From CAZGSV01 sp964528605 (GTDB lineage Bacteria > Armatimonadota > Zipacnadia > CAZGSV01): a DNA stretch of 64,000 nt. The notes under the pieces are model-generated. The model was not told where the DNA came from and ran no database searches. It was given only the letters and a program-made list of their open reading frames with translations. The position numbers and the translations under genes are program-made. Where the stretch lies: positions 1-64,000 of the forward strand of contig CAZGSV010000003.1 in the NCBI GenBank assembly GCA_964528605.1, read 5' to 3'. Positions 52,115-60,820 of the stretch are shown here, piece by piece (position 1 is the first letter of the stretch; every line of letters begins with the position of its first letter).

Positions 52115-54961
52115 GTGATCGTGAGAGCAGCGCTGATCTGCCTTCTGTTCCTGGTGTTCGCGCCGGCGGCGTGCGCGCACTACTTGCCGCCGGAGACTTC
52201 CACGCTGACCGCCTGCCGCACTGCCTCGCCGCCGCAGATTGACGGCGCGCTGTCAGAGGCCTGCTGGTCGGGCGCGACGCCGACAGGGCCGTTCGTGTTG
52301 CTCGGCCAGAGCACGCCCGCGGCCCAGGCCACGGAGGGGTACCTCTGCTGGGATGACGACAACCTCTACGTCGGCATGGTGTGCGACGAGGACGCTATGG
52401 ATCGTCTGGTGGCCGAGGAGCGCGCCCGCGACGACGGCCAGTGGCGCGACGACTGCGTGGAGATAGTCCTGCAGCCGCAGAAGGACTACTACCACTTCAT
52501 CCTGACCACTATCGGCAGCCGCTACGACGCGGTCACGCGCAACGGCGAAGCGGACGAGTCCTGGAATCCCGAATGGCAATACGCGGTGCGCAAGGACGCG
52601 GATCGCTGGACCGCCGAGATCGCCATCTCCTTCGCCATTCTCGCAGCGCGCCCCAAAGTCGGCGAGCGCTGGCGGGCCAACCTGTGCCGCGAAGAGCAGC
52701 CGCACGGCGAACTGAGCACCTGGTCGGCTGGCCACACGGGTTTTGAGGAGCCCGAGCGGTTCGGCACTTTGGTCTTTGCCGATGAGGCTTCGCGCCTCAC
52801 GGTCACTTCCTGGGGCGCCCTGCTCTCGACGCAGCCCGTCTGGTCCGCAGCGCTGGAAGGACTCGCCGCCGGCCGCGCCGTCAGTACTCAGGCCCGCGTC
52901 GTCCTGCGCAGCGAGCGGGGAGAGGCGCTCGCCAGCCCGGAGGTGGCGCTGCGCGGGGGCGACACGCGGATAGCCGCGGAGTTCCCCAAGCCGGGCGAGG
53001 GCCAATGGGCCATCATCGCCTCTGTCCGACGGGCGGGACGTTGGGAGTACCGCCACGTGCTTCCGTTCTTCATACCCGCGGGCCTTCCCAGCGCGGAGGC
53101 TCCGCTGGAGCGGCTGGACGCGCTGCAGGCGCAGGCGAGCGGCCTCGACCTGGGCAGCGCAGCAGGGGAGTACGCGTCAATGCTGACGGAGACGCGACAG
53201 GACGTCCACGAGATGGCGGCTGCCCTCACGGCCTGGACCGCAGCCACACCCTGGCGCGACACCGGCCGCCGCCTGCAAAGCGTTCTCCGCAAGGTCGGCT
53301 GGCTCGAGCAGGTCGCCGCCTCCTACGAGAACCCCGAGCCGGTGCAGGTCTCGCCTCACCCCCTCGCGACCTCCCACGTGTTGAAGCCGCTCAGCCGCTA
53401 CTTCGAGGCCCGGGACAGGCTGGGCTACGTGGTCTGGCTCGCCAACCCGTGGCTCGACTTCGAGGCCGAGGTAGAGCCCGAGCGACTGGCGAGCGTTGAA
53501 GCGGTGGAGATGCACGGCGCTCAGGGCGAGACTAAGAACCTCGCCCTCATGGTGAGCAACATCTCCCAGCGCCCGCTCACTTTGCGCGTCGAGGCCTCGC
53601 CGCTCCGGAGCGAAGCGGGCGCCTCTCTCGGAACGCCGACGGTGAGGCGGGCGGTCTGGATTCGCCGCAGCCTCTACGCCGAGGAGACCGTGGCCGATCC
53701 CCTGCCGCGACTCGACGGCGCCGGCCTGCTCGAAATCCCGCCCGGTGAAACGCGGCAGTTGTTCGTGTCGCTGGCGACCGAGGGCGCGCCCACTGGCGCC
53801 TACGCCGGCGCGTTGCGCCTGCGGCCGCTGGGGTTCTTCGACGAGAGAACCATCAGCCTGACGCTAACGGTGCACCCGGTCGAACTGGAACTGGGCCCTG
53901 CACCGCGCATCTGCACCTGGGGAGCCATCCTCGGCATCAGCTGGGCCACGCCCGACGCCATGCCTTACCTCGAGGACGCCGCCGCGCGTGGGGTCAACGT
54001 CTTCTTCGTGCCGCCGCCGTTCGTGCTGCCGAAACTCGACAAGGAGGGCAATATCGTTGCCCCCATTGACTGGACCAAGCACGACGAATACGTGAACACC
54101 TACCGCAAGTACGGCCTGATCGTGGAGGCCTACAGCGCGGCCGAGTACTTTGACGAGGTCGCGGCTGCCGCCGGCATCGAGTTCATGTCGCCCGCATACC
54201 GCAAGGCCTACTCCGCCTGGATCACCGAATGGGTGGCGCACCTCAAAGCCATGGGCCTCGACTACGATGACTTCGCCTTCCAACTGTACGACGAGCCCAG
54301 TGAGGGAGTGCGCTACGAGAAGCACGTTGCGGTGGGCAGGCTGATGAAGGAGATTGACCCCAAGGCGCGCGTGGTCATCACCGCGAACACCAGGAACTTG
54401 GACAGACTGCGGGCGCTGGCCACGGGGGTGGACATCTGGGTGCCGCACATCAGCACGCTGCGCGATAAGGCGGCGGTGGAGTTCATCCGCTCGACCGGCA
54501 AGGAAATCTGGTGCTACGCGTGCGAGGGCTGGTCCAAGACGCTGCACCCCATCTCCTACTATCGTCTCCTCCCTTGGGAGGCGGCGCACTACGGCGCCAC
54601 CGGCTGGGGCTTCTTTGCGCATATGTGGTGGGGCGAGGACACCTGGGGGGTGTGGGGCGCGCGCGGCAGCGAGAAGCAGGACGGTTCCACCTACTCGACC
54701 GTCTACCCGGCGGTTGACGGGCCGGTCAGTTCGCGCCGTTGGGAAGCCTACAACGAGGGCCGGCAGGACTACCTCTACCTGAGGCTGCTGGCCGAGCGGG
54801 TGGCGCGGGGCGATGCCGCGGCCGCGGCGCTGCTCAAGGAAGCGGACGCGCTGGCAGTGTCCCTGCTGCGTGAGGGCTACCCGACCAGGCTGCCGGCCGA
54901 CGCCGACCCAAACGCGCTCGAGGTCATGCGGGCCAAGATGCTGGAGGCGCTGCTAAGGTAA
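52115..54961 (+). CDS. Secreted CBM9-like plus DUF4091-like glycoside hydrolase protein
   Basis: About 948 aa with a signal peptide (VRAALICLLFLVFAPAACA). Residues about 25-200 form a CBM9/DOMON-like sugar-binding domain (IDGALSEACWSGA, CWDDDNLYVGMVCDE, CVEIVLQPQKDYYHF). The middle has immunoglobulin-like strands. From about 590 on there is a DUF4091-type catalytic-like barrel: YDDFAFQLYDEPSE, with a potential catalytic Glu, IWCYACEGWSKTLHPISYYRL and YNEGRQDYLYLRLLAER. DUF4091 proteins cluster with polysaccharide degradation but lack a firm activity. GTG starts at 52115 or 52121 are both close to AAGGG. A TACAAT at 52083-52088 could be its -10. Confidence 0.75.
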   Translation: MIVRAALICLLFLVFAPAACAHYLPPETSTLTACRTASPPQIDGALSEACWSGATPTGPFVLLGQSTPAAQATEGYLCWDDDNLYVGMVCDEDAMDRLVAEERARDDGQWRDDCVEIVLQPQKDYYHFILTTIGSRYDAVTRNGEADESWNPEWQYAVRKDADRWTAEIAISFAILAARPKVGERWRANLCREEQPHGELSTWSAGHTGFEEPERFGTLVFADEASRLTVTSWGALLSTQPVWSAALEGLAAGRAVSTQARVVLRSERGEALASPEVALRGGDTRIAAEFPKPGEGQWAIIASVRRAGRWEYRHVLPFFIPAGLPSAEAPLERLDALQAQASGLDLGSAAGEYASMLTETRQDVHEMAAALTAWTAATPWRDTGRRLQSVLRKVGWLEQVAASYENPEPVQVSPHPLATSHVLKPLSRYFEARDRLGYVVWLANPWLDFEAEVEPERLASVEAVEMHGAQGETKNLALMVSNISQRPLTLRVEASPLRSEAGASLGTPTVRRAVWIRRSLYAEETVADPLPRLDGAGLLEIPPGETRQLFVSLATEGAPTGAYAGALRLRPLGFFDERTISLTLTVHPVELELGPAPRICTWGAILGISWATPDAMPYLEDAAARGVNVFFVPPPFVLPKLDKEGNIVAPIDWTKHDEYVNTYRKYGLIVEAYSAAEYFDEVAAAAGIEFMSPAYRKAYSAWITEWVAHLKAMGLDYDDFAFQLYDEPSEGVRYEKHVAVGRLMKEIDPKARVVITANTRNLDRLRALATGVDIWVPHISTLRDKAAVEFIRSTGKEIWCYACEGWSKTLHPISYYRLLPWEAAHYGATGWGFFAHMWWGEDTWGVWGARGSEKQDGSTYSTVYPAVDGPVSSRRWEAYNEGRQDYLYLRLLAERVARGDAAAAALLKEADALAVSLLREGYPTRLPADADPNALEVMRAKMLEALLR

Positions 54962-55087
54962 GGCGTCTGCGCCTCGGCGAGCAAGGTTCCTCTCGGACCG
55001 CGCGAGGTTGTAGCGCCCTGACTCCGTGCAGGGCTGCCTCGTGGCGCGAACGGCCGCCGCCCGGCGCCGGAACTTGCTTCCGCGAGT

Positions 55088-55933
55088 TCAGAACCCAAGC
55101 AACCGCAATGGAATGCCGATGATGAGCGCGACCACGAGGTCGAACGCTTTCAGGTAGATCGCGTCCCGCCGGGTGTGGTGCAACAGCGGCAGCAGCCCGT
55201 GCCCATCCTGGACCAAGGAATTGGTCAACAGCACGGAGAAAGGCGCCTGGTGCTTCAGGAACATAAGTGTGAACGCCAGGTGCGGCCCCGAAGTCGGCAG
55301 TAGACCGATGATGGCGCCCGCGAAGAGCAAGCCAAGACTACCGCCGGGCGCCAAGGCGCCGACCTTGAGCCGCGTGCCCACCAGGTCGAGAACGATTATC
55401 ATGCCGAAGATCCAGGCCGCCAGCGCCGGCAGGTGGCGCCGGAGGATGTGGTCCCACACGTGCTCCGTAAGGAAGTGGCGCGCGCCGCGGAAGCACTCTT
55501 CCGGGTCCTCGTGAACGGTCACCGCGCACTCCTTGCACAGTTCGAGGTTGAGCCGCTTGGTCAGCCAGTCGGCCGCAAATCCGCCGAGCACCCCGACGGC
55601 GCCGCACACGCCCAAGAGCAGAGGGAGCGTCCTGGGTATCAACCTGACCATCATGAGGCCCTCGTCCCCGACCGACGCCAGCATCACCGCCACCAGCGCC
55701 CAGAAACTGGCGATGCCCCTGACGTAGAGCCCGACTACCAGCCAGTCCGTAACGCACCCGGGCACCAAGCCTAGCAGAGCGGCCAGCACGTACTGCCGCC
55801 AGGGCTTGCCGGTGAAAGCGCTGCGGACGCGGCCGCGCCAGCGCAACTCGGCGTACTCGATGACGACCATCAGCACGAACACGATCGCCGTGGTCTTGGC
55901 CGCTTCCTTGAGCGATCCGAGAAAGACTGTCAT
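55088..55933 (-). CDS. Putative manganese/heavy-metal exporter (ArsP_2-like) membrane protein
   Basis: 281-aa integral membrane protein with eight or so hydrophobic segments. The two-halved design with GDEGLMMVRLIP in the first half and QDGHGLLPLLHHTRRDA in the second fits the putative manganese/heavy-metal exporter family (ArsP_2, PF11449). A Cys-rich loop (ELCKECAVTVHEDPEECF) lies between the halves and could bind metal. The transported ion is not deducible. ATG at 55933 is the family-like start. It lies convergent with the preceding secreted protein and shares its direction with the pseudopilin gene. Confidence 0.6.
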   Translation of the reverse strand: MTVFLGSLKEAAKTTAIVFVLMVVIEYAELRWRGRVRSAFTGKPWRQYVLAALLGLVPGCVTDWLVVGLYVRGIASFWALVAVMLASVGDEGLMMVRLIPRTLPLLLGVCGAVGVLGGFAADWLTKRLNLELCKECAVTVHEDPEECFRGARHFLTEHVWDHILRRHLPALAAWIFGMIIVLDLVGTRLKVGALAPGGSLGLLFAGAIIGLLPTSGPHLAFTLMFLKHQAPFSVLLTNSLVQDGHGLLPLLHHTRRDAIYLKAFDLVVALIIGIPLRLLGF

Positions 55934-56034
55934 GTCTGGCCTGGTGTTGGACCCAGGCACCCTGGGCCTCGTGCCCCGGGACCTGGTCAGAGCGCCGGCG
56001 CCGAGCCGGGCAAAGCCCCGGCGCCCGAGCCCGC

Positions 56035-56688
56035 CTAGTCAGAATACGAGATGTCCCAGTACTTGCGCCAGACGTTCTCGGACACTACCTGCGGGCTGGC
56101 CGGCGCGGGGTTGCCGGCCTCGTCGGCGTGGTCGGTGTCGCTGTGATACATCTCCGGCCGCATCCACTCGCTGTGCCCGTCAGCGAAGAGCACATTGGAC
56201 CCGCCGTTGTGCACCCGACACACCGCCCAGTAGCAGAGCGCGCCCCCCTGGAACAGTCCTACCGGCCCGCACGGCGGACCCGCGAGACACCTGTCCCATT
56301 CGACCAGCAGAATCTTGTCGGCCGGTGCGGTGACGGCCGCAGCCCCCCTCCCCGGGAAGCCAGCCACGTAAGGGCTCTGACAGCCGACGTTGTAGCCGTG
56401 ACCGTAGAACCACGACAGGTCAGGCCGGCTCGGGCACTTGAAGAAGGTTTCCTTGGTCACGAAGGGCGCTATCCGTTCCTTCCACTTGTAGGCCAAGGGA
56501 TACCGCTCCTGCCAGTCGGTGACATACATAGAAAAGGCCATCCCCATCTGGCGCATGTTCGAGAGGCAGGTCGTCTTGCGCGCCGCCTCGCGCGCCCTGG
56601 CTATGACGGGGAAGAGGATGGCAGCCAGAATGGCAATGATAGCGATGACGACCAGCAACTCGATGAGGGTGAAGCCTCGCTTGGCCAA
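56035..56688 (-). CDS. Type II/IV pseudopilin-like protein with H-x9-DG motif
   Basis: 217-aa protein starting with a type IV prepilin leader: short basic N-terminus, then G/F cleavage and a hydrophobic helix ([21 protein letters not shown]). The C-terminal half contains [17 protein letters not shown], the H-x9-DG signature of the DUF1559-like pseudopilins common in Planctomycetota and Armatimonadota. The TTG at 56688 is chosen because GGGAGGG lies 5 bp upstream and it gives a canonical leader; longer upstream frame is implausible. No secretion or pilus machinery genes are next to it, so it is an orphan pseudopilin. Confidence 0.86.
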   Translation of the reverse strand: MAKRGFTLIELLVVIAIIAILAAILFPVIARAREAARKTTCLSNMRQMGMAFSMYVTDWQERYPLAYKWKERIAPFVTKETFFKCPSRPDLSWFYGHGYNVGCQSPYVAGFPGRGAAAVTAPADKILLVEWDRCLAGPPCGPVGLFQGGALCYWAVCRVHNGGSNVLFADGHSEWMRPEMYHSDTDHADEAGNPAPASPQVVSENVWRKYWDISYSD

Positions 56689-56821
56689 ACTGAGCCCTCC
56701 CGCGGGACGGTGGCACGATTCCCTGAATCGTAACACTGGCGCCCCGGCCGGGCAAGTCCCGGAGCGCGGGACGGGCGTGCCGCTCTCAGGCTGTTTGCCC
56801 TGGCAGGACGAAGATGCCAGA

Positions 56822-58249
56822 ATGCGGCCCCTGGTGACCGCGATGAATAGTGTGACTGAATCGGCGAGACAACTGGCGGTCGTCGCGCAGGCCGAGGTGC
56901 TCGTGGCCGGCGGCGGCGTCTCCGGCCTGGCGGCGGCGATCTGCGCGGGGCGGGCGGGGGCGCAGACGATGCTCCTAGAGCGCACTAGCCTGCTGGGCGG
57001 GACCGCTACCGCCGGCCTGATGGCCAACGTGACGAATCACTGTTTTGAGAAGAGCGGCCGGCAGGTAGTGAAGGGCTTTACGGAGGAGTTCCTGAACCGC
57101 CTCGCCGAGCGCGACGGGGGGCTGCGAGATTGGCGGCATCCCGAGGTTCCCCAGGTGCCTTTCGACCCGGAGGTATTCCAACTGGTCGCGATGGAGATGC
57201 TGCGCGAGGTCAAGGTGCGGGTGTGGCTGGAGACTTGGGCTGTCGGCGTGCTGACGGAGGAGGGGAAAGTCACGGGGATCGTCGTCGAGACCCGCGGCGG
57301 GCGCAAGGCGCTACGCGGCAACGTCACGGTTGATTGCACCGGTGACGCGGACCTAGCCTGCCTCGCTGGCGCAGAGATGCGCGTCGGCCACGGTGGGCAC
57401 AGCCTCGAGTTCCGAATGGGAAACGTTGACCTGGAGCGTGCCTACCAATTCGTCCGCGATAACGCGCGCAACTTCATCGAGAAGTCGGACGTGCCGACCC
57501 TGTTTGCCGAGTTTTGCCGCAACTGGGAGGAGCGCGGCCTGTTCCATCTGCCGCACGGCGGCGGCCGCGAGATGCCGCTGTTGCAGGAGGCCATCAAGCG
57601 AGGCGAGTTCAAGGCCGAGGACGGGCGGGCCTACGGCATGGACTCGCTGGGGATGTACGCGGTGCGCGGCGACAGCACCGTGATCGTCAACGCCAACTTC
57701 TTCCGCTTCGACGTCTTCGACCCGGACGAGTACACCGCGGTGCAGTTCGAGGCGCGCGAGAAGTGCTTCTATGTCGCGGACTTTCTGCGGCGGCACTTCC
57801 CCGGGTTCGAGAACGCCTTCATCGTGGCAACCGCACCCACGCTGGGGCTGCGGCGGACCCGCTGCATAACAGGCGCCTATGTGCTCAACGACGATGACCT
57901 GCGGCGCGGCGCGCAGTTCGACGATGTCGTGGGCCTGGCGAGCGAGATTCGCCAGGAGGCGAGGCTGGAGCGGGCGGTCGAGATTCCCTATCGGTGTCTG
58001 CTGCCGCAGCGGGTAGAGGGGCTTCTCGTCGCCTCGGGCAAGACCATCTCGACGGACCCGTGCGCCCTCATCCGGGGGCAGGCTCACTGCATGACCATCG
58101 GGCAGGCGGCGGGCGTGGCCGCCACGCTCTCCTCGCGGCCCGGCGTCGTTCCCTCACAACTGGACGTGAAGGCGCTGCAGCGCGCGCTGCTGGCGCAGAA
58201 TGTCTTCCTCGGCGACGCCGACCGACTGAGCGCCCTCGGTCTGTCCTAG
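56822..58249 (+). CDS. FAD-dependent oxidoreductase
   Basis: 475-aa flavoprotein of the FAD_oxidored (PF12831-type) group. The dinucleotide motif is [22 protein letters not shown] near residues 25-45 (given here in two parts: [11 protein letters not shown] and [11 protein letters not shown]), with [14 protein letters not shown] in the middle and [18 protein letters not shown] near the C-terminus. Members reduce or oxidise varied substrates, often beside glycan-degradation genes. ATG at 56822 or 56843 are the possible starts. It is divergent from the pseudopilin. Confidence 0.8.
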   Translation: MRPLVTAMNSVTESARQLAVVAQAEVLVAGGGVSGLAAAICAGRAGAQTMLLERTSLLGGTATAGLMANVTNHCFEKSGRQVVKGFTEEFLNRLAERDGGLRDWRHPEVPQVPFDPEVFQLVAMEMLREVKVRVWLETWAVGVLTEEGKVTGIVVETRGGRKALRGNVTVDCTGDADLACLAGAEMRVGHGGHSLEFRMGNVDLERAYQFVRDNARNFIEKSDVPTLFAEFCRNWEERGLFHLPHGGGREMPLLQEAIKRGEFKAEDGRAYGMDSLGMYAVRGDSTVIVNANFFRFDVFDPDEYTAVQFEAREKCFYVADFLRRHFPGFENAFIVATAPTLGLRRTRCITGAYVLNDDDLRRGAQFDDVVGLASEIRQEARLERAVEIPYRCLLPQRVEGLLVASGKTISTDPCALIRGQAHCMTIGQAAGVAATLSSRPGVVPSQLDVKALQRALLAQNVFLGDADRLSALGLS

Positions 58250-58264
58250 CGAGCGCCCCCCTGG

Positions 58265-58297
58265 CGCGTAGAGGCGTATTGCCATACGCCCCTGCGC
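58265..58297. repeat. Intergenic palindrome (GGCGTAT/ATACGCC)
   Basis: GGCGTAT-TGCC-ATACGCC with flanking GCGTAG and CTGCGC, in the short gap between the FAD oxidoreductase and the converging operon. It could serve as a shared terminator-like structure for both directions, but it is not followed by a T-run. Confidence 0.55.
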
Positions 58298-58308
58298 ACG
58301 ATGCTCCC

Positions 58309-59439
58309 CTACTGCTGCGCGCCGGCTTGCGCCCCGCCGGCCGGCGGTGGGTGCGCCGCCAGGGCCTCCTGCGCGAACCGGACAGCGTTGCGCCAGACGC
58401 GGACTTGCGCCGCCGCGTCCGTATGGTACCCGGTTCCTGACGCCACTTGCCGTATGACCACGACGTCCACCTCGCCGCCGCTCTCAATCTCCATGATCTC
58501 GCCCTGGTAGCGCCGGAACTTGGCCTCCTTCTTTTCCTGAGCCGTCTGCGTCTTCCAGAAAGCCCGCGAGGCCGCGGGCGGCGGCTCCGCGCGCTTTTCC
58601 GCAAACGCAGCCAGTCCGAACGCGGGTCGCGCCAGCACTACGCAGTACAGGTAGGGATAGGCAGTGCCCTGCACGCTGTTGAGGGACACCTGCGTCTGCA
58701 CGCCGATGAACTCCGGGGGGGCGCCCGTGAGCTCGAACAGCAGCCGGCAATCGGTGGGTGTGCGCTTGGGTTCCTTGCCCGACAACTCCAACATGGGCAC
58801 GCACTGGAGCGGCATCTTTGGGTCGCGCTGCAACTCTCTGTAGACGTTGAGCAGCGGCTCCAGTTTGAGCGCGATCTGCGGCGGTTCCCAAACCAGCGCC
58901 CATCCGGAGAGCCAGAAGGGAATGAGCAGCAGCAGCGAGTCCACCACCCACACCGCCAGCAGGCTGTCCGTAGCCGGGCGCATGCCGAGCAAGGCCCAGA
59001 ACTGATCTCCCACGTCCAATGGCGGGGGCCCACCGACCTCGTACAGGCCGACCGTTACGCCGCCCACGAGCACGAGATACCCCAGGAATCCCAAGCAGCC
59101 CCAGCCGCAGCCGAGGCCGAAGCGCGAGGCCCGCCGCTTGGCCTCCTCGGCTTGCCCGTGGAGCGCGGCGAGCCGCTTGAGTTCCTCGACGGTCACCCGC
59201 TCCCACTTGCGCTCGCGCGAGACGGGCGCTTTGGCGCTCCTCACCGACCGTAGGATCAACAGCCCCACGCCGACCACATAGACCAGCGTCCCGAGCAGGC
59301 CCGCCACCAGCAACTGCAATGCCGCCCCCGCGAGCAGCGCCGCCCCGGCAAGCACAAGGCGCGCCCTGCGCGGCAGCCCCGGGGCGAATAGGTACTTGGG
59401 CTGTGGCGGCTTCTCCGTCGCCTGGGAGCGCTTAGCCAT
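58309..59439 (-). CDS. Four-helix membrane protein of unknown function (last gene of radical SAM operon)
   Basis: 376-aa protein with four hydrophobic segments (about residues 28-47, 49-64, 108-132 and 160-182). A basic region rich in Arg/Lys (RSAKAPVSRERKWERV) separates helices 2 and 3, and a soluble C-terminal half of about 190 residues follows. No family is recognised; it has several Cys residues (GLGCGWGCLGFL within helix 3, DCRLLFEL, QCVPM). It overlaps the radical SAM gene by 8 bp, so it is translated with it. It could be a transporter, membrane anchor or assembly partner, but nothing specific shows which. Confidence 0.65.
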   Translation of the reverse strand: MAKRSQATEKPPQPKYLFAPGLPRRARLVLAGAALLAGAALQLLVAGLLGTLVYVVGVGLLILRSVRSAKAPVSRERKWERVTVEELKRLAALHGQAEEAKRRASRFGLGCGWGCLGFLGYLVLVGGVTVGLYEVGGPPPLDVGDQFWALLGMRPATDSLLAVWVVDSLLLLIPFWLSGWALVWEPPQIALKLEPLLNVYRELQRDPKMPLQCVPMLELSGKEPKRTPTDCRLLFELTGAPPEFIGVQTQVSLNSVQGTAYPYLYCVVLARPAFGLAAFAEKRAEPPPAASRAFWKTQTAQEKKEAKFRRYQGEIMEIESGGEVDVVVIRQVASGTGYHTDAAAQVRVWRNAVRFAQEALAAHPPPAGGAQAGAQQ

Positions 59440-60820
59440 TCCGTATCGGCCTCAGTTCACGAGTGCCCATGGCGTCCCAGTAGATGGGGCAGGCAGCCCC
59501 GCACAGGTCGAGCAGATTGCAGTCGCGGCACAAGTCCGGCGCGTAGTCGCGGCGCTGCCACCAGCGCGCCGCCGCTGACGACCATACCTCGGGAAACGGC
59601 TCCCGCAGCAGGTTGCCGACGGGCTCGGTCACACTGGAGCACGGCAGCACACCGCCGTCCGGGGCCACGCTGAGCAAACCGTCACATGCCGCGCACGCCT
59701 TGTTCCCCAGGCCCTCGGCCACCGGGTTGAAAAGGCAGTAGGGCGTGGGAGAGTACCACATGAACTCCAGCCCGAGCCGCCGCGCGCGGTCGCGCACGCG
59801 CAGCACCGCCTCGCCTATCTCCTCGTAGGCCACGTAGTTGGCCTCGGGCTCCAGCGCAGCGCTGCCGCAGGGCATGATCATGTTCATCGAGAGTCGCTCG
59901 CGGCCCAGACGCGCGGCCAAGTCGACCACGCCCTCGACGCAGTCAATGTTGCCACGGCTGATCGTCGTGTGCGTGTGCGCCGTGATCCCGGCCTCGGCCA
60001 GGTTGCGCACCCCCGCGCACGTGGCCTCAAAGGACCCCGGCACGCGGGTAAGCCTCTCGTGGACCTCCGCCGTCGGGCCCTCAACGCTCACCTGCGCGCT
60101 GTTGAGGCCGTGCTCGCGCAGCGCCCGCGCGCACTCGGGCGTGATGAGTGTTCCGTTGGTGATGAGGTTGACGCGCATGCCGAGGCGGCGCGCATAGCGT
60201 ACCAGCCGCGGCAGGTCCGGGCGGACGGCCGGCTCGCCGCCGGTGAAACTAGTCGTGGGCACTTTGGCCTCGTGCCAGATAACGCGGAGCACGCGCTCGA
60301 TGTCCCGTGTGCTCATCTCTCGCCCCGCGGGACCGCCGTGACAGCCGGGCCCTCCCGCGCCGACGCAGCCCGCGTAGCAGAACGTGCAGGACAAGTTGCA
60401 GCGGTAGGTGACCGCAATCTCGCTGAGCACCGGCAGCACATTGAACGGCCTGCGGAACGGCACCGTCTCCACCGCGCGCCGCGCCTGCCCTTCCCGCAGG
60501 CACCCGACCAGCAGTGCGCGCACGTCGCAGAAGAAGTCATGGATCTGCTGGCGTCGCTGCGGGGTATCTCCGACGCGCCTGAGGAACCGTTCCACCGGCT
60601 CGCCGGACAGCGTCGCCTTGAGCAACGCGAGCGCCGTGGGGTTTAGGCGGTGCGCCTTGTTGGGCCGCAAGATTAGCAGGCTGTCCTCTTCGCGCACGTA
60701 GATGAAGGGCGCGATCTCGCGCACGAAACCGTCTATCCAGCGGATGTAAACCTGGTCGCCGTTGCCGGGGGCGGCACGCCTCCCGGCGCGCCCCTGCGCT
60801 CGCCTGCGCAACACAGACAC
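59432..60820 (-). CDS. Radical SAM/SPASM peptide-modifying enzyme with N-terminal PqqD-like domain
   Basis: 462 aa. Residues about 35-105 form a PqqD-like RiPP recognition element (SLLILRPNKAHRLNPTALALL and the following helices), the module that binds precursor peptides. The radical SAM barrel has CNLSCTFC (Cys141, Cys145, Cys148), TSFTGGEPAVRPDL, and VNLITNGTLI. The C-terminal SPASM domain has Cys376, Cys379, Cys394 and a perfect C-x2-C-x5-C-x3-C at 431-444 (CRDCNLLDLCGAAC), enough for auxiliary iron-sulfur clusters. The GTG at 60820 overlaps the TAG stop of the preceding gene (TAGTG) and follows a G-run; an ATG at 60856 is the alternative. Presumed target: the repeat tail of the gene before it. 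Confidence 0.85.
   Translation of the reverse strand: MSVLRRRAQGRAGRRAAPGNGDQVYIRWIDGFVREIAPFIYVREEDSLLILRPNKAHRLNPTALALLKATLSGEPVERFLRRVGDTPQRRQQIHDFFCDVRALLVGCLREGQARRAVETVPFRRPFNVLPVLSEIAVTYRCNLSCTFCYAGCVGAGGPGCHGGPAGREMSTRDIERVLRVIWHEAKVPTTSFTGGEPAVRPDLPRLVRYARRLGMRVNLITNGTLITPECARALREHGLNSAQVSVEGPTAEVHERLTRVPGSFEATCAGVRNLAEAGITAHTHTTISRGNIDCVEGVVDLAARLGRERLSMNMIMPCGSAALEPEANYVAYEEIGEAVLRVRDRARRLGLEFMWYSPTPYCLFNPVAEGLGNKACAACDGLLSVAPDGGVLPCSSVTEPVGNLLREPFPEVWSSAAARWWQRRDYAPDLCRDCNLLDLCGAACPIYWDAMGTRELRPIRNG

Noticed and set aside
59432..60820. Anaerobic sulfatase-maturating enzyme for the neighbouring sulfatase
   Set aside because: The N-terminal PqqD-like domain and the coupling to the repeat-tailed protein fit a peptide-modifying role better. 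The sulfatase is not within the tight operon. Not excluded, since the sulfatase's active-site residue lies outside the window.
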